From Tannerella sp. (GTDB taxonomy: Bacteria; Bacteroidota; Bacteroidia; Bacteroidales; Tannerellaceae), in NCBI GenBank assembly GCA_031277235.1, contig JAITMT010000022.1, forward strand, positions 1 through 14,898: a DNA stretch of 14,898 nt, given 5' to 3'. The translations under genes and the position numbers were made by a program. Positions 1-6,526 of this stretch are shown here, piece by piece. Numbering within the stretch: the first letter of the stretch is position 1; every line of letters starts with the position of its first letter. Under the pieces are notes generated by a model. That model was not told where the DNA came from. It ran no database searches and worked only from the letters and a program-made list of their open reading frames with translations.

Positions 1-24
1 TGTACATTAATATAATAATACTGC

Positions 25-1020
25 ATGAGAGATTTTCAGACAAAAGTAGAGATTCCCGTTTCGGAATGCGGGATAGACTATCGGCATAATATTTTGCTGA
101 TGGGTTCCTGTTTTGCGGATCATATCGGGCACAAAATGTCGGAGAGCGGATTTAACGTTTGCACAAATCCTTTCGGAGTGCTGTATAATCCTGTTTCCGT
201 GGCAGTTGCGTGCAAACGTCTGTTGTCGGGAGAGCCTTTTTCCGAAGGAGACTTGTTCTATTACAACGGCGTTTACAGTAGTTTCTCCCATCACGGAAGT
301 TTCTCCAAACCCGCTGCTGATGAGGCTTTGGAGGGGATGAACGACGCCTTGATCGCTGCAGCGGAGCATTTGCGGAAAACGGATTTTCTAATCATCACGT
401 TCGGTTCCGCGTACATATATTATTTTAAAGAGAATGCGAAGGCGGTCGCAAACTGCCATAAACGCCCGGAAGCGGATTTCGTTCGCCGGCGGATTTCGGC
501 GAACGATATTGCGAAGGAATGGATGGATGTGATTGCCGGTTTGTTGCGCCTGAATCCGTCCCTACAAGTGATTTTTACGGTCAGCCCGATTCGTCATTTC
601 AGGGACGGAGCGCATCAAAATCAGTTGAGTAAGGCGACGCTGCTTTTAGCCGAACAGGAATTGACTGAGATTTTTCCGGAAAACGTTTCTTATTTTCCGG
701 CTTACGAACTGATGATGGACGAGTTACGCGATTACCGTTTCTACGCGGACGACATGGTTCATCCCTCGACGTTGGCGGTGGAATATATCTGGGAGCGGTT
801 TTGCGGAACGTACATGGACAAAGACATGCACAATCAGATGTCGGAAGTTCATTCCATCAATAAAGCATTGAATCACAGAGAATTAAATACTAATAGCAAA
901 ATATATAAAACGTTTTTGCGTCAAACATTGGCGAAAATTGAGCGATTGAAAGCGAAAAATCCCTATATTTGCCTCTCGAAAACAGAAAAAGAATTGCTCG
1001 AAAGGATAGGTAAACAATGA
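25..1020 (+). CDS. GSCFA-domain protein (SGNH/GDSL-like putative esterase)
   Basis: The 331-residue product carries the family-defining GSCFA motif at residues 27-31, in the context LLMGSCFADHIG. It also has a TFGSAY segment, a TVSPIRHFRDG block with a following NQLSKA, and a late ADDMVHPS block that resembles the Asp-x-x-His block of SGNH hydrolases. GSCFA proteins are generally regarded as distant relatives of GDSL/SGNH esterases; the exact substrate is unknown to me. No signal peptide is visible, so it is probably cytoplasmic. Its stop overlaps the start of the murF-alr gene (ATGA), so the two are almost certainly co-translated. This suggests, by inference only, a role connected with the cell envelope. 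The ATG at 25 is chosen because the family N-terminus (a short lead before the GSCFA strand) fits. The family call is secure; the enzymatic activity is not. Confidence 0.9.
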   Translation: MRDFQTKVEIPVSECGIDYRHNILLMGSCFADHIGHKMSESGFNVCTNPFGVLYNPVSVAVACKRLLSGEPFSEGDLFYYNGVYSSFSHHGSFSKPAADEALEGMNDALIAAAEHLRKTDFLIITFGSAYIYYFKENAKAVANCHKRPEADFVRRRISANDIAKEWMDVIAGLLRLNPSLQVIFTVSPIRHFRDGAHQNQLSKATLLLAEQELTEIFPENVSYFPAYELMMDELRDYRFYADDMVHPSTLAVEYIWERFCGTYMDKDMHNQMSEVHSINKALNHRELNTNSKIYKTFLRQTLAKIERLKAKNPYICLSKTEKELLERIGKQ

Positions 1021-3494
1021 GTTACACGATTGGCGAGATAGCGAAAGTGATTGGAATTTCCTCAAGCGGATTGAGGGAAAGCGATGTCGTGTCGCATCTT
1101 TTGACCGACAGCCGGACGGTTTCCTTTCCCGAAACAAGCCTGTTTTTTGCGCTGAAAACCCCCACCAACGACGGACACAAATATATCGAAGACCTGTATC
1201 AGCTGGGCGTTCGCAGTTTTGTGGTAACGGAAAAACCCATTGATGACGGGCGATTGCAAGACGCTAATTTTCTGGTTGTTAAAAATGTATTGACGGCGTT
1301 GCAGCAAATTGCGGCGTTTCACCGGAAACGATTTTCGATTCCCGTGCTGGGCATTACGGGCAGCAACGGAAAAACGGTGGTGAAGGAATTTTTGTATCAG
1401 TTGATGCACGGCGATTTCAACATCGTGCGTTCGCCGCGCAGTTACAATTCGCAGATTGGCGTGCCGCTGTCGGTGTGGGAAATGAATGAAAATCATACAT
1501 TTGGAATTTTTGAGGCGGGTATTTCAATGCCGGGCGAGATGGAAAATATTCGTCCAATCATTCGCCCCACCATCGGACTGATTACGAATATCGGCGAGGC
1601 GCATCAGGAAAATTTCCGCTCGGCGAAAGAAAAATGTATGGAAAAATTGTTATTGTTCGTTGATTGTGAAACGATTATATATAACGCTGACGATCAATTA
1701 ATTGAAAGCGCATTGGAGGCTTCGCGCCTGTCTCGCAGGGCGATTGGATGGAGCAGGGAAAATGAAAATGCGACGCTGTTTGTAAAATCTGTGGAGAAAG
1801 GCGAAAAAGAGACGAAAATTTCTTGCGTGATGAATCAAAAAACGCACGTTTTCACCGTTCCGTTTTACAGCGACGCTTATATTGAGGATATTATACATTG
1901 TATCGCCATTCTTTTCCGGTTACAACCGGAGAAAATTTTGCTGAAAGATCGTGCATTTGCGACGCTTGAACCGGTTGCGATGCGCCTTGAAATTATGGAG
2001 GGAATCAATGGTTGTCAGGTGATTAACGACACGTATAATTCGGATTTCAATTCCTTGAATGCAGCCCTTGATTTTCAGGGCAATCGCAACAAGGACGGCA
2101 AACTGAAAAACACGGTGATACTGTCCGATATTTTGCAGTCGGGCATGTCGTCCAAAACGCTGTATGGCAAAGTGGCGGAACTGTTTCAGCGTAAGCAGGT
2201 TGAGCGATTAATTGGAATCGGTGAGGAGATTAGCCGGAACAGTCGCCTGTTTGCAGGATTTGAGAGTGATTTTTACCCCTCGACCGATGATTTTGTAAAG
2301 TCGTTTGACGGGAAAAGGTTTCATAATGAGATCGTTCTGATAAAAGGATCGCGCTCCTTTCATTTTGAGACGATTACGGAACTGTTGGAGAAAAAGGTGC
2401 ACGAGACGATTCTGGAAGTCAATTTGGACGCGATTATTCATAATTATAAGTTATACCGTTCGGCGCTTGACCGGAAAACGAAGATGATTTGCATGGTGAA
2501 AGCGTTTGGCTATGGCGTCGGGGCGTTTGAACTCGCAAAAACGTTGCAGAATCAACGATGTGATTATCTGGCAGTTGCGGTAGCCGACGAAGGCGAAGAA
2601 TTGCGAAAAGAAGGCATTTCGATTCCGTTGATGGTGATGAATCCGGAGTTCAGCAGTTTCAATTTGCTGTTTGAATACGGGCTGGAACCTGAAATTTACA
2701 GTTTCAAATTGCTCGACGCGCTGACGAAAGAAGCGATTCATCGAGGAATTACCTCGTTTCCCGTTCATATCAAGATAGATACGGGAATGCACCGGCTGGG
2801 CTTTAACCCCGAAGAAGTGCCGGAACTTTGCCGAAAAATCAAGGCGCAAGGCGGGCTGACGGTGCGTTCGGTTTTTACGCATCTGGCGGGGAGCGATGAT
2901 CCTGCATTGGATGATTACACTTATTATCAGTTGGATACGTTTAAAAATGTATCTTCACGGATGGAAAAGGAATTGGGATATCCTGTTTTGAAACACGCGC
3001 TCAATTCGGCAGGAATAGAGCGATTTGCTGATTATCAGATGGATATGGTGCGGTTGGGTATTTCGCTGTATGGCGTGAGCGCTTCGGGTGCGGTTAAGGA
3101 TTTACAAAGCGTTTGTTCGCTGAGAACCATTGTTTTACAAACGCGAAAACTGAAAGCGGGCGATTCGGTCGGGTACGGTCGAAAAGCCATTCTGAAACGC
3201 GACTCCACAATCGCCGTTATCCCGATCGGTTACGCCGACGGTTTTGACCGCAAACTCGGCAATGGCGCCGGCGAAGTCTTGATTCGGGGAAAACGCTGTA
3301 AAACAGTGGGTAACGTGTGCATGGATACGTGTATGGTTGATGTTACGGATATGGGCGTCCGGGAAGGAGATAAAGTCATTATCTTTAACAATGAACTGAC
3401 CATCAACGAAATATCCGAAAAATTAAATACAATTCCCTACGAAATTCTGACGTCGGTTTCTCCGCGCGTGAAAAGGATTTATTTTCAGGAATAA
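1017..3494 (+). CDS. murF-alr: Bifunctional MurF ligase / alanine racemase fusion
   Basis: This 825-residue fusion should do two linked cytoplasmic steps of peptidoglycan precursor synthesis: racemising L-Ala to D-Ala, and ATP-dependent addition of D-Ala-D-Ala to the UDP-MurNAc-tripeptide. Residues 1 to about 455 are MurF, with the Mur-ligase P-loop GITGSNGKT (Lys119), a SPRSYNSQIGVPLS block and NDTYNSDFNS in the C-terminal domain. From about residue 458 a fold-type III PLP racemase begins (LEVNLDAIIHNY). The PLP lysine is Lys495 in MVKAFGYGVG, the opposite-face catalytic tyrosine is Tyr720 in VGYGRKA, and IPIGYADGFDR follows. Length and order match the fusion common in Bacteroidota. The start overlaps the upstream GSCFA gene by 4 bases. 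The PLP-lysine motif has Phe-Gly where many racemases have Asn/Ala-Tyr, a mild variation. No frameshift or missing key residue is seen. Confidence 0.97.
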   Translation: MSYTIGEIAKVIGISSSGLRESDVVSHLLTDSRTVSFPETSLFFALKTPTNDGHKYIEDLYQLGVRSFVVTEKPIDDGRLQDANFLVVKNVLTALQQIAAFHRKRFSIPVLGITGSNGKTVVKEFLYQLMHGDFNIVRSPRSYNSQIGVPLSVWEMNENHTFGIFEAGISMPGEMENIRPIIRPTIGLITNIGEAHQENFRSAKEKCMEKLLLFVDCETIIYNADDQLIESALEASRLSRRAIGWSRENENATLFVKSVEKGEKETKISCVMNQKTHVFTVPFYSDAYIEDIIHCIAILFRLQPEKILLKDRAFATLEPVAMRLEIMEGINGCQVINDTYNSDFNSLNAALDFQGNRNKDGKLKNTVILSDILQSGMSSKTLYGKVAELFQRKQVERLIGIGEEISRNSRLFAGFESDFYPSTDDFVKSFDGKRFHNEIVLIKGSRSFHFETITELLEKKVHETILEVNLDAIIHNYKLYRSALDRKTKMICMVKAFGYGVGAFELAKTLQNQRCDYLAVAVADEGEELRKEGISIPLMVMNPEFSSFNLLFEYGLEPEIYSFKLLDALTKEAIHRGITSFPVHIKIDTGMHRLGFNPEEVPELCRKIKAQGGLTVRSVFTHLAGSDDPALDDYTYYQLDTFKNVSSRMEKELGYPVLKHALNSAGIERFADYQMDMVRLGISLYGVSASGAVKDLQSVCSLRTIVLQTRKLKAGDSVGYGRKAILKRDSTIAVIPIGYADGFDRKLGNGAGEVLIRGKRCKTVGNVCMDTCMVDVTDMGVREGDKVIIFNNELTINEISEKLNTIPYEILTSVSPRVKRIYFQE

Positions 3495-3546
3495 TCTGTT
3501 CAACAATTCAATAGAATAATTTTACTTTAAACCCTGATATTCAATT

Positions 3547-4155
3547 ATGCTGCTTAAAATTTATTCCGAAAATCCTAATATAAAGGATATTAACAAGGTG
3601 GTAAACGTTGTCAAAGACGGCGGACTGGTCATTTATCCGACCGACACGATGTATGCTATCGGCTGTGATGCGCTCAATGTGCGTGCTGTGGAGCGGATTT
3701 GCCAGATTAAAGGCGTGAATCCGCAAAAAAGCAATCTTTCGATTATTTGTTACGATTTGTCGGACATCAGCGAGTATGCCAAAGTCAGCAACAACGTTTT
3801 CAAACTGATCCGGGACTATCTTCCGGGTCCGTTTACGTTCATTTTGCCCGTGAGCAGCAGTTTACCGAAGATTTACAAAAACCGGAAGGAAGTGGGAATC
3901 CGTATGCCTGACAACAACATTATCAGGGAGTTATGCAAGGAATTGGGGAATCCGATTCTGACCATGTCCGTTCAGTATGACCCCGAAGAACCCGAATATT
4001 CGACCGATCCCGAACTGATTCACGAAAAATACGGCGAAGATGTTGATATTGTGATAGATGGCGGCTTCGGCGACACGGAAGGCTCGACGGTCGTAGATTG
4101 CACCCGCGAGCCGTTTGAAATTGTCCGGCAGGGGAAGGGGGGGATTGAGTTGTGA
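3547..4155 (+). CDS. Threonylcarbamoyl-AMP synthase (YrdC/TsaC/Sua5 family)
   Basis: This 202-residue protein matches the single-domain YrdC fold. KDGGLVIYPTDTMYAIGCDA at residues 28-47 forms the nucleotide/threonine-binding start. KSNLSIICYDLSDISEYAKV follows, then the LPGPFTFILP block and VGIRMPDN. The late segment VDIVIDGG...STVVDCT is also typical. The family makes L-threonylcarbamoyl-AMP from threonine, bicarbonate and ATP, the first step of t6A at position 37 of ANN-decoding tRNAs. It lacks the extra C-terminal Sua5 domain, so it is the short TsaC-like form. The gap of about 50 bases after murF-alr contains only a weak TAnnTTTG-like sequence (TAATTTTA near 3517), so it may be read through from upstream. 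Its 3' end is followed by a heptamer repeat array and faces the convergent barstar gene. Confidence 0.93.
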   Translation: MLLKIYSENPNIKDINKVVNVVKDGGLVIYPTDTMYAIGCDALNVRAVERICQIKGVNPQKSNLSIICYDLSDISEYAKVSNNVFKLIRDYLPGPFTFILPVSSSLPKIYKNRKEVGIRMPDNNIIRELCKELGNPILTMSVQYDPEEPEYSTDPELIHEKYGEDVDIVIDGGFGDTEGSTVVDCTREPFEIVRQGKGGIEL

Positions 4156-4186
4156 GGTGATAGGCAAAAGGCGGTAGGCGAAGGCG

Positions 4187-4235
4187 TTGAACTTTGAACC
4201 TTGAACCTTGAACTTTGAACCTTAAACCCTGAATA
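4187..4235 (+). repeat. Tandem heptamer repeat (TTGAACY)
   Basis: Six contiguous heptamers run from 4187 to 4228: TTGAACT, TTGAACC, TTGAACC, TTGAACT, TTGAACC, TTAAACC. A degenerate seventh (CTGAATA) follows. The array lies in the intergenic space between the convergent tsaC-like and barstar genes. Just before it (about 4161-4186) is a purine-rich imperfect repeat built on aggc/ggcg. The same heptamer family appears in the opposite orientation after trmD. It does not code for anything and shows no hairpin that would make it an obvious terminator. Confidence 0.85.
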
Positions 4236-4246
4236 ACAAGCAGTTT

Positions 4247-4540
4247 CTATTTATTCACCCAATCCTGCGCTCCGAAGTTATAATCGAAAGAAAATTTGCC
4301 CTGCGTGTATTTTTCGGCGTCTTCGAGAGTTGCCATCAGACCGGTGAAGACTTTCAGTTTTTCCTCCTTCATATTGTTGAAGTAAAACAGCAGCGGCAAT
4401 TCCAGATAACCCGTCAGAACGTCATAGAGCGCATCCAGGTTATTCCCGAAATAGTCGGGCAGTTCCAACTTTTCGCGCATTTGAGCAAAAAAATCCGCGT
4501 AATTATCAATCTTCTTGAAATTAAAATATATGGTATTCAT
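4247..4540 (-). CDS. Barstar-family ribonuclease inhibitor
   Basis: This 97-residue acidic protein has the barstar signature LPDYFGNNLDALYD at residues 27-40. Tyr30, Asp36 and Asp40 sit where barstar uses Tyr29, Asp35 and Asp39 to fill the barnase active site. The following LTGYLELPLL matches the barstar strand-helix region. The family binds barnase-type RNases tightly in the cytoplasm and blocks them. The gene starts 2 bases after the stop of the barnase-family gene on the same strand, and no ribosome-binding sequence is evident, so translation is probably coupled to the toxin gene. There is no signal peptide. The equivalent of barstar Glu76 falls in an EDAEK segment (residues 73-77) but its exact position is uncertain. 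The length is close to the 89-90 residues of classical barstar. Confidence 0.93.
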   Translation of the reverse strand: MNTIYFNFKKIDNYADFFAQMREKLELPDYFGNNLDALYDVLTGYLELPLLFYFNNMKEEKLKVFTGLMATLEDAEKYTQGKFSFDYNFGAQDWVNK

Positions 4541-4542
4541 CT

Positions 4543-5043
4543 TTATTTTTGAATAAACGTTTTATAATGGTCGCGGGTAACGAAAATGAGTCCGTCGTTA
4601 CTGAAAATGAGACGGTCGGCGCCGCGATTTCCGCAATTGTAGTTGAGGTCGGCTTCAAAATACTGCCGCCCTTTTTTGTCGGGCAGTTGCCGCTCGCGAT
4701 TGCCGAAACGGTCGCCTCCGATGGCGCGTCCGGGCAGTATGTCGCACAGATTACCTTTCGAAGCCTCCCAGCCCTGTTTGCCGGCGTCGGATTTAGTGAT
4801 GTAATAATCAGGCAGTTTACCATGCTCGCGCACATATTCAACCACCACATTTTCCGCCGTCAATTGCTCAATGGATTGGTCTTGCCGCTCCAACATTTGC
4901 GATTCTTCCACTGCAACCTGCTGCGTCGTTTCGGGCGTTTTTTCCCGGTCATAGACCCTGCGCTGGTTCATGAAATAATAAGCCAGCCATGCGATAGCGA
5001 AGATCAGGACAATCCATTGCAGTATTTTATTAAATTTTTTCAT
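4543..5043 (-). CDS. Membrane-anchored barnase-family ribonuclease
   Basis: From the chosen start the product has 166 residues. Residues 1-8 are lysine-rich and residues 9-24 are hydrophobic (LQWIVLIFAIAWLAYYF) with no clear cleavage site, so a single-pass signal anchor is likely. Residues 28-65 form a polar Gln/Glu-rich linker. Residues 66-166 are a barnase domain. The barnase residues Lys27, Glu73, Arg83, Arg87 and His102 correspond to Lys84, Glu130, Arg140, Arg144 and His159, all with the same offset of 57, so the domain aligns without gaps and should be an active guanyl-preferring endoribonuclease. The ATG at 5043 (MKKFNK) is preferred over one 15 bases upstream because it gives a standard signal-anchor N-terminus. 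The barstar gene follows immediately. The gene is divergent from the DUF2264 gene. The unusual point is a tether in place of the cleavable signal of secreted barnase. Confidence 0.93.
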   Translation of the reverse strand: MKKFNKILQWIVLIFAIAWLAYYFMNQRRVYDREKTPETTQQVAVEESQMLERQDQSIEQLTAENVVVEYVREHGKLPDYYITKSDAGKQGWEASKGNLCDILPGRAIGGDRFGNRERQLPDKKGRQYFEADLNYNCGNRGADRLIFSNDGLIFVTRDHYKTFIQK

Positions 5044-5105
5044 GCCAAAATTTGTCATTTGAGGCTGTAAAATTACTCATTTTTTACAATTTCTAAAAAA
5101 AATCC

Positions 5106-5113
5106 TATCTTTG
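5106..5113 (+). promoter_or_regulatory. Bacteroidota -7 promoter element for the DUF2264 gene
   Basis: TATCTTTG fits the TAnnTTTG consensus of the primary sigma factor of Bacteroidota and lies 18 bases before the ATG at 5132. The -33 position (about 5080-5086) is only a T-run, a weak match to TTTG. The 88-base divergent spacer must also hold the barnase-barstar promoter. On that strand only a 7-of-8 match (TAATTTTA, near 5068-5075) is visible. Confidence 0.6.
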
Positions 5114-5131
5114 TGAAAAAATAAATCCGGT

Positions 5132-6355
5132 ATGAAAAACTTTAACATATTGACATTATGTCTGTTATTATCAACTTCCGCGTTTGCCGGTACCGGCAAA
5201 TATTCCGAAAATTCCGACCGCGCGGTGTGGCTGTCGGCGCTTGACCGCATTGCGGAACCGTTGCTTACCAACCTTGCGCGGGGCGAATTACGGGAAAATA
5301 TGCCTGTTGAATCCATGAATAAGGATATTGAAGGCAGGAAAACCTGTACGTATCTCGAAGCGCTCGGTCGCACGATGATGGGGATTTCGGCGTGGCTGGA
5401 ACTCGGCGCCGACGATACGCCCGAAGGACAATTGCGACAGAAATATATTGACCTGTCCATACAGGCTATCACTCATGCCGTAAATCCAGAATCTCCTGAT
5501 TATATGAATTTTAATCGGGGAACTCAGCCGCTGGTAGATGCGGCATTTCTGGTGCACGGGCTGCTCAGGGCGCGTACGCAAATTTGGGACAGATTGGACA
5601 AAACGACGCAACAAAGGGTGATTGCCGAATTGAAATCGTCGCGCGTTATCAAACCGTATAACAGTAATTGGCTGTTTTTCAGTGCAATGGTCGAGACGGC
5701 TTTGAAAGAACTGTCGGGCGAATGGGAATTTGAAACCGTCCGGCACGCGATAGACAGTTTTGACAAATGGTACAAGGGAGACGGCTGGTACGGCGACGGC
5801 GAGCAGTTTCATCTGGATTATTACAACAGTTTTGTGATACATCCGATGCTGTTTGAAATTTTGGATGTCTGCCGCAAAAACGGGATTGAAACGTCCATTT
5901 CTTTCGACGTGGAAACGGCTCGTTACGCACGCTACGCCGAAGAACAGGAGCGTCTGATTTCGCCCGAAGGCACGTATCCCGTTGTCGGCAGATCGCTGGC
6001 ATACCGTTTCGGTGCGTTTTATGCGCTTTCCGACGTTGCGTACCGGAAATTACTGCCCGAACAGGTAAAGCCCGCACAGGTGCGATGCGCCTTGACAACG
6101 CTGATTGACAGACAGATAAATGCTCCGGGAACTTTCAATCCGCAAGGCTGGCTGCGCGCAGGATTGGCGGGTTATCAGCCTTCCATCGGCGAGACGTATA
6201 TCTCGACGGGCAGTCTGTACCTCTGTACGGCGGTTTTCATTGCGCTCGGCTTGCCCGAAAGCGACCCGTTCTGGTCTGATCCCGCCGCCGACTGGACGAA
6301 CAAAAAGGCGTGGTCGGGGCTAGATTTGGATTGCGATCGGGCTTTGGAGAAATGA
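5132..6355 (+). CDS. Exported DUF2264-domain protein (putative carbohydrate-active)
   Basis: This 407-residue protein starts with a clear signal peptide (MKNFNILTLCLLLSTSAFAG, cleavage after about residue 19), so it is periplasmic or exported. The rest matches the DUF2264 family. Recognisable segments are TCTYLEALGRTMMGISAWLEL (split here as TCTYLEALGR then TMMGISAWLEL), the FNRGTQPLVDAAFLV helix, YNSNWLFFSAMVETALK, the aromatic-acidic block GDGWYGDGEQFHLDYYNS, and the late GLAGYQPSIGETYISTGSLY. An alpha/alpha-barrel fold is expected. I recall some members being placed in a beta-glucuronidase family (GH154), but I cannot verify this for the present protein. It has its own promoter, and a GH97 gene follows after 171 bases, supporting a role in glycan breakdown. 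Domain assignment is firm; substrate is unknown. Confidence 0.85.
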   Translation: MKNFNILTLCLLLSTSAFAGTGKYSENSDRAVWLSALDRIAEPLLTNLARGELRENMPVESMNKDIEGRKTCTYLEALGRTMMGISAWLELGADDTPEGQLRQKYIDLSIQAITHAVNPESPDYMNFNRGTQPLVDAAFLVHGLLRARTQIWDRLDKTTQQRVIAELKSSRVIKPYNSNWLFFSAMVETALKELSGEWEFETVRHAIDSFDKWYKGDGWYGDGEQFHLDYYNSFVIHPMLFEILDVCRKNGIETSISFDVETARYARYAEEQERLISPEGTYPVVGRSLAYRFGAFYALSDVAYRKLLPEQVKPAQVRCALTTLIDRQINAPGTFNPQGWLRAGLAGYQPSIGETYISTGSLYLCTAVFIALGLPESDPFWSDPAADWTNKKAWSGLDLDCDRALEK

Positions 6356-6426
6356 GCGGAGCGGGGAAAGAAAGTTATGACAGGATACTGTAAAAAAATT
6401 TCAGATAGATTTTTTCAAGAAAACAG

Positions 6427-6458
6427 TTGCTTTTTTGCAGAATTTTTGTTTATCTTTG
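6427..6458 (+). promoter_or_regulatory. Promoter for the GH97 gene
   Basis: A TATCTTTG -7 element at 6451-6458 is identical to that of the DUF2264 gene. A TTG at 6427-6429 lies 21 bases upstream and may serve as the -33 element. The transcript would begin near 6465, giving a leader of about 60 bases before the ATG at 6527. The site lies between the DUF2264 stop and the GH97 start, so GH97 can be expressed separately. Confidence 0.6.
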
Positions 6459-6526
6459 CGGGAATGTTTCATCAAAACGTGAAGAAACCGATTTTTAGAA
6501 GTAACCATATAATTAAAAAGATTCTT

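Noticed and set aside
5044..5058. Upstream ATG for the barnase gene at 5058
   Set aside because: It adds only MTNFG before MKKFNK and spoils the basic-then-hydrophobic signal-anchor pattern, though it cannot be fully excluded.
4549..5070. 173-codon plus-strand open frame opposite the barnase gene
   Set aside because: The opposite strand encodes an unmistakable barnase domain with a full active site; this frame is its shadow.
6377..6526. N-terminal extension of GH97 from the ATG at 6377
   Set aside because: It lies upstream of the likely promoter at 6451-6458 and would bury the signal peptide that begins at 6527.
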